In this document: positions 29,195 to 37,625 of the stretch, piece after piece
Layout: the number at the start of each line of letters is the position of its first letter
How positions within the stretch are numbered: position 1 is the stretch's first letter
Origin: Trichomonas vaginalis G3
Taxonomy: Eukaryota > Parabasalia > Trichomonadida > Trichomonadidae
DNA: 64,000 nt
Reading direction: 5' to 3'
Assembly (NCBI RefSeq): GCF_026262505.1
Contig: NC_067206.1
Location: 3,562,879-3,626,878, forward strand
Made by a program: the position numbers and the translations under genes
Notes under the pieces: generated by a model
Database searches by the model: none
What the model was told of the DNA's origin: nothing
The model's input: only the letters and a program-made list of their open reading frames with translations

Positions 29195-31507
29195 TTATAA
29201 AGCTTCATTTACAGGTATTTCATCATCAGTAAATGAATCCTCATTATCGTTTGGTTCAACCTGTTTATATAATCCTTTCATTTCTTCTTTCAAAACATAA
29301 CACCATGTTTGTTTACCATCTATTCTTCTCTGTTTCTTATCACATTTATCTTTAATGCTCATTTGGAAATTTTTGTCTTTCATGTCTGATGGTTTGCAGA
29401 ATAGAGCATTTTTACACGTCATACCTGCACACAATTCATCATAATGTGTATTTATCCATACATCTAAAGGATTTGTTGATAATTCTATTAAATCTTGTTT
29501 GGCTTCAGTCATCGGTATGATTCGTACATTAAATGATGAAAGGTCATATTGCATAAAATACGTCAGTAAATTATCATAAAATTCCTTTGTGCATGAATCC
29601 ATTAAATTCTTGAAGTAATCAAATTGACCCTTAAATTTACCATTAACTCTTAAAACTACGTATCTTCTGTCTCCGACTTCAATTTTGACAGGGTAGACGT
29701 TATTAGTTACGAAAATGAAATTAGCAACATTCTGAGCAGTTCTTCTGGGTTGATTCTTTTCATTAATTCTAATCTCATTATCCGTAATAATTGATTTCAA
29801 AGCGTTGAAGTTTGCGAGTCTATCTTCACCTACATTCTTGAGTTCATTAAGTACAAGAAACATTTTATTCTCAACTACTGAATTGAAATTACCCGTTAGC
29901 TCACTTATTTCGGTAATGTTTTTGCATGAATAACCGGCGAGAAGTTCAGAAATAATGTCTGTAAATCTGTTTTTACCTGTTCCCTGAAGTCCTTTCAAAA
30001 TAATTGCTGTTTCATTCTTGATTCCAGGATGTTGAATCATTGATGCAATCCAGCCGAGTAGGTATTTATACACTTCATCGTTATTATCACAAATGGCTTC
30101 TTTAATGAAATTCATAAACATCTCAATTTTTGAGTAATCTGGTTTTTCGAGAACGTTGTATTTATAACCTTGAAACGTTGAGAAAACATCTGGAGAATCA
30201 GATTTAAAGCAAACACCCTTAACGGTTAATGAAGACAATTGATTTAGTAGTACATCCCATGCTGTTATTGTTTTACCTTCTTCTTTAAATAATTTAATCA
30301 TTTTGAGTGACTCTTTCATGTTTGATTGAAGAACGAATGATATTTGATTCATTTTGTCGTGGATATTATAGTCCTTTTGAATGAAATATTTATTTCCACA
30401 ATCTACAAAACGAATGACACGTGATAAATCCTCAATTACTTCAGAACTGTTTTTATACTGATGATTTTCAGCCTTGCGTCTAATATCTGTTATCAAAAAC
30501 GAGTCATCAAGCTTTATATCAAATGTTATTTTTGGCTTACGTAATAAAGGTAAAACGTATTCATCATAATATTCTTTTTGGTATAGTTTTAGAATCTTCA
30601 CCAAAGCAAATGGAGAAGTCATTAAATGTGCATATCTACTACGTGCTTTTTCAAAATTACTTTTTGCATTTTCAGTTAAATTGCAGAAGTTATAAACGTT
30701 ACCGTATGCTTCATTAATTAAATGATCCGGTAACGAATTAATTGCTTGAAACAGTGTGAATAATGTAACTTCTTTTTCTAAATTCATGTTTCCACCGTCA
30801 TTATGTACTTCAAAATCACAGATGCCATCAACTATGCTCTGGGCAAGTTTATCGTCAATGTTTACATCTTTGTTTTCATTCATGATAGTCTTTATTTCTT
30901 CGTTCTTCTGTTCAACTCTTACCTTAATATTCAAATCATTTAATACATCGTTTACTGTTCTAGTTAATGTCGAATCATAACTTCCACGAATGAATGAGTA
31001 TGTATTGATTGGTTCTGTTGCATTCTTGCGAACTCTTGAATCAGCCATAACTACTAAAGAACGCTTTGAATCATCCATAGAAGTCATGATATCGATATCA
31101 TAATCATTGCAGGAATAACATTTAATCATTCTGTTCGAAACTGAATAGAAGAAATTGGTGTTGCAATAAATGTGAAGACCTCCTGAAGCGGTTTTAACGA
31201 TAACATCCTTATCCGAAAGTTTTGATAAAATATCTTTTCTAACTGTTTCTTTAAGTTCATCATTGTATGATTTATTAATATCAACATCTATAATCGTTAA
31301 ATTTGAAATTTTATTTACTAATAAAGCCATACCAGTTTTCCTTCCTCTTCCTCCATCATGTTTGAGGTAGTTATGTAAATCAATCTTATTTTCACCAATT
31401 CTTTCGTTGAGGGTTTTAGTTTCTGCCACAACTAATTCCTCAGCTAATGAATCAATAACTTTTTCATCAGAAACGATATAGTTGCTGTTGTTGTTTGTTG
31501 CTGTCAT
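29195..31507 (-). CDS. PrimPol-SF3 (D5-like) replication helicase
   Basis: 770 residues; ATG at 31,505-31,507. The N-terminal archaeo-eukaryotic primase/polymerase module shows IIDVDIN (about residues 71-77, metal-binding Asp pair) and SGGLHIYCN (about 108-116). The C-terminal superfamily 3 helicase has Walker A GLQGTGKN (~508-515), Walker B MFLVLNEL (~547-554) and VGDRRYVVLRV (~608-618). Such proteins prime and unwind DNA at origins. Both sides carry iteron-bearing arms, the expected initiator binding sites. The frame is open, while its near-identical relative at 1,710-4,021 is decayed. The Maverick also has PolB, so this would be a second replication enzyme. Confidence 0.9.
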   Translation of the reverse strand: MTATNNNSNYIVSDEKVIDSLAEELVVAETKTLNERIGENKIDLHNYLKHDGGRGRKTGMALLVNKISNLTIIDVDINKSYNDELKETVRKDILSKLSDKDVIVKTASGGLHIYCNTNFFYSVSNRMIKCYSCNDYDIDIMTSMDDSKRSLVVMADSRVRKNATEPINTYSFIRGSYDSTLTRTVNDVLNDLNIKVRVEQKNEEIKTIMNENKDVNIDDKLAQSIVDGICDFEVHNDGGNMNLEKEVTLFTLFQAINSLPDHLINEAYGNVYNFCNLTENAKSNFEKARSRYAHLMTSPFALVKILKLYQKEYYDEYVLPLLRKPKITFDIKLDDSFLITDIRRKAENHQYKNSSEVIEDLSRVIRFVDCGNKYFIQKDYNIHDKMNQISFVLQSNMKESLKMIKLFKEEGKTITAWDVLLNQLSSLTVKGVCFKSDSPDVFSTFQGYKYNVLEKPDYSKIEMFMNFIKEAICDNNDEVYKYLLGWIASMIQHPGIKNETAIILKGLQGTGKNRFTDIISELLAGYSCKNITEISELTGNFNSVVENKMFLVLNELKNVGEDRLANFNALKSIITDNEIRINEKNQPRRTAQNVANFIFVTNNVYPVKIEVGDRRYVVLRVNGKFKGQFDYFKNLMDSCTKEFYDNLLTYFMQYDLSSFNVRIIPMTEAKQDLIELSTNPLDVWINTHYDELCAGMTCKNALFCKPSDMKDKNFQMSIKDKCDKKQRRIDGKQTWCYVLKEEMKGLYKQVEPNDNEDSFTDDEIPVNEAL

Positions 31508-31579
31508 TTATATAGGAATAAAATAAATAAAAATAATTTTAAAACTAACTTTATTTTTGGGCTGCATCAAATTTCCTGG

Positions 31580-31828
31580 ACTGTTGTCAAAATGTCATGT
31601 TGTCATCATTTTTAAGAGAAGTTAATTAACCTGGTGACACATGGTGACGTAGTGACACCTTCAGTTATTCAAAAATAATTAATTATTGAATAACCTAAAA
31701 ACCATTAACGATAAAATTTATTTCCAGGACTGTTGTCAAAATGTCATGTTGTCATCATTTTTAAGAGAAGTTAATTAACCTGGTGACACATGGTGACGTA
31801 GTGACACCTTCAGTTATTCAAAAATAAT
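31580..31828 (-). repeat. Two inverted iteron-bearing arms upstream of PrimPol
   Basis: Copies at about 31580-31678 and 31730-31828, inverted relative to 28,937-29,152. Each reads TGTCA words, GTTAATTAAC, then GGTGACACATGGTGACG. They lie between the PrimPol start and the KilA-N leader. Confidence 0.85.
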
Positions 31829-31861
31829 TAATTATTGAATAACCTAAAAACCATTAACGAT

Positions 31862-31916
31862 AAACTAACGCTAATTTTTTTCTAACAATTTTTTTATTTT
31901 GTATGTAAGAACAGAA
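31862..31916 (+). promoter_or_regulatory. KilA-N leader, shorter version
   Basis: A T-rich tract (AACAATTTTTTTATTTTG) followed by TATGTAAGAACAGAAATGTC around the start codon. This end is the same as in the leaders at 5,014, 55,192 and 56,472, while the outer half differs. It may be the promoter core. Confidence 0.55.
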
Positions 31917-32579
31917 ATGTCGGTCGAAGCAAAAACATTCACGAACAAATCTAATGGTGAAACATTCACAAAAGGCACTTATAATGGTATTGAAGTCTTA
32001 CGTAGAGACAAGGATGGTTATATAAATGCAACAAATATGTGTCAGCAGTTTAGGAAAGACTTTAGAAAGTTGTTGGAAAATAAGTCCTGGGAAGAGTATT
32101 ATAAGGCATTTTGTGAAGAATATAGCAACCACCGGAATTCGGACTGTTGCTTTTTATACAAAATTCATGCAGGAATTCCTGATGAAATCAAACAGGTTAG
32201 AGGAACGTATATAGACCCAAGACTTATAAACTATATAGCAATGTGGGCTTCTCCAAAATATTGCATAGCAGTTGGAAAAATTATGGACTCCATAGACAAG
32301 AAAGTTCATGAGAAATTAGATGAAGAAGAACTCGAAGATACAGTAGAGAATGCAAAACCTTTGTTTGAAGAAGAAGTTAGAAAAATGTGCGAAAAACAAT
32401 TAGAACATGAACGTGAGATATGTTATGGTTATAGAGATTCTTCATACGAACTAGACCAATGGGAACAAGAAGATTTAAAGAGAGAATTTAGAGAATATGA
32501 ACTCGCTAAGATAGCATTAGAAACTGCAGAAAAGAAGTTAAAAGTTTGGGGTCGTTTTGTACAAAAATATTGTGAGTAA
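31917..32579 (+). CDS. KilA-N domain protein, core type 2
   Basis: 220 residues. The first ~40 residues (YNGIEVLRRDKDGYINATNM) and the tail (from KIMDSIDKKVHEKLDEEELE on) nearly match the protein at 4,348-5,013. The core between them is different: CQQFRKDFRKLLENKSWEEY, then GTYIDPRLINYIAMWASPKY. KilA-N cores bind DNA, so the two proteins probably have different targets. It is transcribed in the opposite direction to PrimPol, unlike the copy at 4,348. A type-A palindrome follows 40 bp after its stop. Confidence 0.85.
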   Translation: MSVEAKTFTNKSNGETFTKGTYNGIEVLRRDKDGYINATNMCQQFRKDFRKLLENKSWEEYYKAFCEEYSNHRNSDCCFLYKIHAGIPDEIKQVRGTYIDPRLINYIAMWASPKYCIAVGKIMDSIDKKVHEKLDEEELEDTVENAKPLFEEEVRKMCEKQLEHEREICYGYRDSSYELDQWEQEDLKREFREYELAKIALETAEKKLKVWGRFVQKYCE

Positions 32580-32622
32580 ATGAACCATTTATTTTTATTG
32601 AATTCAGACAAAAATAATGTTT

Positions 32623-32670
32623 AGGTGAAGAGGTGAGATCTCACCTCTTTTCCCACCTGTTTTTTCACGA
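32623..32670. repeat. Palindromic spacer element, type A
   Basis: It contains the perfect 20-bp palindrome AGAGGTGAGATCTCACCTCT (32629-32648) after TTTAGGTGA, followed by T-rich CACCT repeats. Relatives lie at 55,303, 55,493 and 56,980. Located 3' of KilA-N; may end or process the transcript. Confidence 0.65.
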
Positions 32671-32700
32671 CAAAGAAGACAAACAAAGAAAATAAGAAAA

Positions 32701-32785
32701 TACGGCGCTGTCGCGGTTCGAACCACAGATCCTGACCCCTCCATAACACCACCTTAGACCACTGTGCTACGTAGCCTGTCGACAT
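32701..32785 (-). pseudogene. tRNA-like relic (A-box and B-box)
   Basis: On the minus strand TAGCACAGTGG (32759-32769) fits an RNA polymerase III A box, and GGTTCGAACC (32715-32724) fits a B box, at tRNA-like spacing. The acceptor strands do not pair and the T-loop is one base short, so this is not a working tRNA as read. It could be a tRNA fossil or a Pol III promoter of something else. Confidence 0.3.
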
Positions 32786-32898
32786 AAGATTTTATAAATT
32801 GCATATTTGACGTAAATTTATTTCCCAGTTATTCAAAAATAATTCATAATTGAATAACCTAAAAACCATAAACGTAAACGATAAAATTTATTTCCGGG

Positions 32899-32998
32899 CT
32901 AGTTGTCAAAATGTCATGTTGTCATCATTTTTAAGAGAAGTTAATTAACCTGGTGACACATGGTGACGTAGTGACACCTTCAGTTATTCAAAAATAAT
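32899..32998 (-). repeat. Extra iteron-bearing arm beyond KilA-N
   Basis: A further copy of the arm, in the same orientation as those at 31,580-31,828. The KilA-N gene is therefore enclosed between direct copies, which could support its excision or exchange by recombination. Confidence 0.85.
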
Positions 32999-33687
32999 TA
33001 ATTATTGAATAACCTAAAAACCATTAACGTAAACGATAAAATAACTGATAACTATCTCATACCGAAATGGCTCACCAAAAGGTGACATTTTTGGCGCCAA
33101 TAATTTGATTTTTCTGATTCTTTCTATTTAGATATATTTATTTAATATTCATATTCCTTTATATTGCCTCATATTATTTCCCATTTTTAATCATATTATA
33201 CAAATCTTTAATAATTTTTAATGTTTTGAGCTTCAAAATCTTGTTCTAACTATTTTCATTCATATATCCTAGAAAAAATTAAAAAGTTTTTTAGAAATAA
33301 AAATGTTTGTATGTAAAGTATTGAAAATATTCTAGATGAGAAGACATTCTCCAGAAGAGATTGATATTGATTGGCTTTGTGAAGCCATCACAAAATCAAA
33401 TAATGGAGTTAAGTTAACTGATATTTGCGCGAAAGCTAAAATAAATCATGAAGGCAGAGTTATATATAATCATACTATCTTAAAGTATTCCTAGAAATTT
33501 CCAAAATTAACCGAAATATAACTGTACAGAATTACTATTTTCGAGATAAAATTCATATGGAAATACTAATTCATAACGCTTTATGTTATATAAAATTTAA
33601 TTTATAAAAATTTCAAAATAAATCAAATTTAACACAATGAATATAACTGCAATCGAGGTTTTTGACGATTGATTCTTACGAGAAGTT

Positions 33688-33943
33688 TTCCAAACTTTGA
33701 GTTAATGTCTTGACATTAACTCAAAGTTTGGAAGTCTAATAAGGGGAATTGTAGGCTATGAGGTACTGATTGTATATCAGTGCCTCATAGCCTGCAATTC
33801 CCATTAGAAATCGGAGAAACTTTGTCCGCATAACTGATGATGCGGACAAAGTTTCTCCCATTTCTACTTAGAATGAAAGGGCAAGAGGTATATAGGTACA
33901 CTATATATCTCTTGCCCTTTCCTTCTTACCTAAAGACTTCCAA
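33688..33943 (+). other. Chain of four long hairpins
   Basis: Four successive inverted repeats: arms of 22 bp (33688-33709 / 33712-33733), 27 bp (33744-33770 / 33776-33802), 19 bp (33813-33831 / 33840-33858) and 21 bp (33875-33895 / 33901-33921). The only three non-identical positions in these arms are U-G or G-U pairs if the plus strand is RNA. The third and fourth stems extend further past single mismatches. An outer pair, TTGGAAGTCT with AGACTTCCAA (33728-33737 / 33934-33943), could close the set. No protein frame. Structured RNA, small-RNA precursor or cruciform DNA are all possible. Confidence 0.75.
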
Positions 33944-35482
33944 TCTTATTTTTTTTTCCAATTTTCCCCTAAATTTAAATCTTATATAATATAATATGGC
34001 ATTCCAAACGGGAACCGCGGTTGGTTACCATGGATTTCCGTCACCGGTCACATTTTAAAGATTTTTAAAGCCTTATAAAAATATGCTTTGTAAATCATTT
34101 TTTGTAAATCGGCAAAAATTTGGTAATTTTCTTCAACTAATAAATCTGCGAATAGCATTTATAATACAAGAACAATCTTTTAAAATGCGTTTGATTCATT
34201 TTTGTATAATTTCATATAGGCACATATATTCTTCCGGGACTTTCCGTGATTTTACCGTAAAATCATTAGTTTACACCAATTTTTCCGTATTTTGAATAGT
34301 TTACTGCACTTTTTCCGTAAAATTGAGTTACGGGAATCCGCAAAATTTCCGGACCTCATTTTTCATAGAATATAATAATAATATTTGATAAAAAGATATA
34401 TTATTTATATTTTTGATTTTTGAATTACGGAAAAAGTGAATTGTTAACTTGATTTTTTTATATGGTTAATTTTTCAAATGATATTATGAAGATCTAAAAT
34501 ATTAAAAGTAAAAAATTGAATTACGGAAAAAGTGAGGTCAAAAGTGAAATAAATTTGCAGAACAATTTTCATTGAAATAAGACATTGAGTATCACACTTT
34601 AGTGAATCAACATCTATAAGAATGAAGTGTTTTGAAGCTGAAATAATATTGAATAGAAATTAATTTTTTCTGAAATTTTGAATGAAATTATGGGAAATAA
34701 AAAAATTACTAAATATTGTATTCATACAAATATATTATTTTAAAGGAAAAATAGATGCTGATAGAAACGATGAAAAATTTTGAAAACTTTACAATTAATT
34801 TATGTTCGTTAACCACAGAGCTTGCAATCCAAAGCTCACGTTAGACTACAAGAGTCATGAAGTCTCATACTAAGGGATATCCAACATATATTTTAATAAT
34901 CTAATGTTTGTGACAAATATTCAACATAAAATTAAGTTTTCGTTTCGTTACAAGGCATTCATACTTTGGAGATATCATATTTAATGTACAGAAAAGTTAA
35001 TATTAAACAATACATGCTAAAGAATTAATAAATAAGATAATAAAATAAATTTATACGTAATTACTTTCATTTAATATGCTTTATGCTGTATAATATTGAT
35101 TAAGAGGCATTAAAAGGTTCCATAGTCTGCTTTTATAGGCAAGATTTTTGATAAAAATTTAAAATTTTGAAAAATGATGAGAAAAGGAAAAAAAAGGTAA
35201 ATGAGAGCAAGAGGAGGGAAAAAAAAGAAAAAGAAAAGAAAGGGAAGGGAAAAATAAAAGAAAGAAGGACATATAAAAATTTAGATGCGCATTCTTAATG
35301 CCGAGGCGGCTTGCCGCCGAGGCGCGATTTTTTAGGCCTCTACGGTAACCCGGCAATGTTTTTTTAAATCTTGTACAGCCCTATAATATAAATAAAATGC
35401 ATAATATCAATCACAAAAATTAATGTTTATTTTTTTAATTAAAATTGCCGCGCAATTTAAGGTTTTCTGTCACTTTTTTGTT
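33944..35482. other. AT-rich gene-free interior of the 2.45 kb element
   Basis: No gene seen. It holds three scattered copies of TTACGGAAAAAGTGA or its complement (near 34,305, 34,425 and 34,525), a purine-rich run near 35,170-35,270, and the mini-hairpin GGCGGCTTGCCGCC near 35,306. Confidence 0.5.
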
Positions 35483-35537
35483 AGCCATTTCGGTACGAAA
35501 CAAAAATAACTGATAACAAAATTTTATTTTTATATAA

Positions 35538-35681
35538 ATGGATACCCCACAAGCTCAAAATTTACCACGAATCATAACAAGGGAGGAAATGATAAAAATG
35601 ATGCAAGAACTAATTAAAAACAACAAACCACGAAAACCGAGAAGATGCGGTTATGCAGTAATGATGGAAAGAAGAACCTAG
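35538..35681 (+). CDS. Short basic protein, possible DNA-packaging peptide
   Basis: 47 residues from the ATG at 35,538, preceded by the TTTTATTTTTATATAA tract typical of Maverick genes here. It has a helical middle (ITREEMIKMMQELIKNN) and an Arg/Lys-rich end (KPRKPRRCGYAVMMERR). A cationic core protein comparable to adenoviral core peptides is possible by composition only. Confidence 0.4.
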   Translation: MDTPQAQNLPRIITREEMIKMMQELIKNNKPRKPRRCGYAVMMERRT

Positions 35682-35706
35682 AGACGTTGTCGAAGAGGAA
35701 TAAAAA

Positions 35707-36003
35707 TTAAATTTGGATAGAGTTTAAAAATTCATCTTTATTAAATTCATCTCTTCCAATCAATTTATTTATTCTATTAAATTCTTTTATTTTTGCTTCA
35801 CTCAGTTTAAGGATTGAACGGTAAGTTTCTAATTTTTCGATTATTTCTTTCCTCTCTTTATCGTTTTCAATTACTTTAGTTTTATGGGCATCAGCCCCAC
35901 CGCATTGCGGCTTCTTTTTGTAATAGCATATTTTTGATTTAATTCTGTTTAGTTTCTTTTTATATTCATTGTCAGGACTCTTGGATGCTTTGTTGTCACT
36001 CAT
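35707..36003 (-). CDS. Hypothetical charged helical protein
   Basis: 98 residues, mostly charged helices (KKLNRIKSKICYYKKKPQCG; IEKLETYRSILKLSEAKIKE). Its start follows a T-rich upstream tract, and it precedes no obvious partner other than the integrase in the same direction. Not recognised. Confidence 0.45.
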   Translation of the reverse strand: MSDNKASKSPDNEYKKKLNRIKSKICYYKKKPQCGGADAHKTKVIENDKERKEIIEKLETYRSILKLSEAKIKEFNRINKLIGRDEFNKDEFLNSIQI

Positions 36004-36023
36004 TTCTTACGAAATAAAAAAAA

Positions 36024-36977
36024 TTAAATATTATTTAAATATAATGGAGTAATAAAATAAATCGGAATTTCTATTAATTTATTGTCAACTTCAACTAATA
36101 CATTACCGTTAATATATCTAACAAATTCAGCTATTGTGTCAAATCTTCGTCTTCTTTTTGTCATTGATTTATCAGTTTTTCCATAATCGAGATGAATCAA
36201 AACTTTATCCCCTTGTTTAAAATTCATGAGCCCCGAATTAATTTGTTCACGTTTAACATCATTCAACCTTTCCATTTGCTTTCTAATATATTCCCATTCT
36301 TTTGAAATATCATTTTTCATTTCCACTGGTTTCATGTTTATAGTTCTATGCCATGTATTATTGTAATAATATACTAACTGTTGTATGATGGAGTCATGAT
36401 TTCCATCCCAGTATATCTGACCGTTAACACCTAACGCATCTCTAAGAGTTCTCATTACCGCATCAACTATTTTATTATGAAACGTATATGGAGAGGATGA
36501 AAAGAAAAAATTAATTTGTGGGAAATAATGAGCCATAGCTGCCTGAAATCCTTTATCACCATCACCCCTGATATTATCTACTCTTTCATGATCTAGTAAG
36601 TATTGTATAGCTCTTCTTGTTTCCTGTTCTGTTTTCCCTTTCACTGGAATGCAATATAAATATCTAGTGTTAATGTTAATGGCAAATAAATAAGTAACGT
36701 TTCCTTTTGAATATTCTAAATGATCGATTTCGTATGAATATGGATATGGTGCAAATGAAGGGCGACTAAATTTTTCCTTTAACGGTTGAATTTTTGGGTC
36801 AATTGGTTTATTTAATATCTTGAAATCTTTTTTAAAATCTTTTTGCTTCTTTAATGTTTGAAATGGATATAATAAAGTGAATGATGAAGGATTAACTGAA
36901 GGAGGAGGAGGTACTGTCGTTGGAGGTTTTGGTGTTGCAAGTGGTTTAATTTTATCTGCTTTGATTTTGGATTTCAT
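36024..36977 (-). CDS. Maverick rve-family integrase
   Basis: 317 residues. After a Pro-rich N-terminal linker (ATPKPPTTVPPPPSVNPSS), the integrase core shows YEIDHLEY (~residue 108), ININTRYLYCIPVKGKTEQE and IRGDGDKGF (~155), then the NKIV...MRTLRD helix. The C-terminal end is a basic SH3-like segment (KQGDKVLIHLDYGK). In the family it cuts and joins the element's ends, giving the 6-bp duplication seen here (ATTTTT). It overlaps the upstream gene by four bases. The frame is open. Confidence 0.85.
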   Translation of the reverse strand: MKSKIKADKIKPLATPKPPTTVPPPPSVNPSSFTLLYPFQTLKKQKDFKKDFKILNKPIDPKIQPLKEKFSRPSFAPYPYSYEIDHLEYSKGNVTYLFAININTRYLYCIPVKGKTEQETRRAIQYLLDHERVDNIRGDGDKGFQAAMAHYFPQINFFFSSSPYTFHNKIVDAVMRTLRDALGVNGQIYWDGNHDSIIQQLVYYYNNTWHRTINMKPVEMKNDISKEWEYIRKQMERLNDVKREQINSGLMNFKQGDKVLIHLDYGKTDKSMTKRRRRFDTIAEFVRYINGNVLVEVDNKLIEIPIYFITPLYLNNI

Positions 36978-37528
36978 TCCCCCTTCATTAATTCTGGATG
37001 TATTCTATTCATTTGTTTTAAATATGCTGTATATAAAGGTTTGATATACTTTCCCGCTTCGAGTTTATGTTGAAGGATGAATTCCAAAAGTTGATCTTCA
37101 TTTAAAAGTTGGGCTGAATATGATTTAACTAATGAATCATAAATTAAAGCTTGTGCTTCATTTATGGTCTGAAGGACCTGGACGTTTTGTTCCTTTGGTT
37201 TTTGCGGCTCAGGATTATATAATTTATATAATTCATCAATATCTTCTTCTGTTAATACTTTATTTTTGAAATCTTTCAACTGTTTAAGTTGTGATTTAGT
37301 TTTTTCCTTTGTATATTCATTATTTTTAATTTTGTCTTTAATTTTAGAAATTATTTTATCATGATATTTCAAAATTTCATTTTTATAATATGGATAATAA
37401 TAATCCATATCATCACCCGTTATAGTGTTATCATGTTTTTGGAGATATGATTTTAATTCATAATAAGTAAGAAAATTTTGATTAAGTACTAAATCATAAA
37501 TTAAATTTTTTAAATCTGTGTTATCCAT
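36974..37528 (-). CDS. Hypothetical helical protein overlapping the integrase start
   Basis: 184 residues, strongly helical and lysine-rich (KDKIKNNEYTKEKTKSQLKQ), with a central EPQKPKEQ linker. Its stop overlaps the integrase ATG by four bases (36974-36977). Possibly a partner or former N-terminal part of the integrase, but no known domain is seen. Confidence 0.5.
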   Translation of the reverse strand: MDNTDLKNLIYDLVLNQNFLTYYELKSYLQKHDNTITGDDMDYYYPYYKNEILKYHDKIISKIKDKIKNNEYTKEKTKSQLKQLKDFKNKVLTEEDIDELYKLYNPEPQKPKEQNVQVLQTINEAQALIYDSLVKSYSAQLLNEDQLLEFILQHKLEAGKYIKPLYTAYLKQMNRIHPELMKGE

Positions 37529-37625
37529 TTATATAAAAATAAAATAAATGTTTTAAGGGTGCCCACCTCTTTGAATCATAGTATCAAAACCATTATTTAC
37601 ATATTGAATCACATCATTAATGGTA

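Larger units (their letters stand above)
33053..35502. mobile_element. 2.45 kb TIR element inserted in the Maverick (MULE-like?)
   Basis: A 15-bp direct repeat, AAAATAACTGATAAC, flanks the segment (33038-33052 and 35503-35517). Just inside, TACCGAAATGGCT (33060-33072) matches its complement at 35483-35495. The inverted match continues imperfectly for ~25 bp (AAAAGGTGACA against AAAAAGTGACA). The interior is AT-rich with no transposase-sized frame; a ~50-codon frame at 33,337 (MRRHSPEEIDIDWLCEAI) may be a transposase N-terminal remnant. The repeat does not abut the inverted ends exactly, so the class (Mutator-like?) is uncertain. It holds the four-hairpin chain. Confidence 0.55.

Noticed and set aside
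33337-33492. Short frame MRRHSPEEIDIDWLCEAI as a functional gene
   Set aside because: Only ~50 codons with no partner domain; kept as a possible transposase remnant in the 33,053-35,502 entry.
34805-34880. Possible tRNA on the minus strand around GAGCTTTGGATTGCAAGCTC
   Set aside because: An anticodon-like arm exists, but there is no B box and no acceptor stem.
35159-35356. Phe/Ser-rich minus-strand ORF
   Set aside because: It is the translation of a purine-rich simple sequence run.
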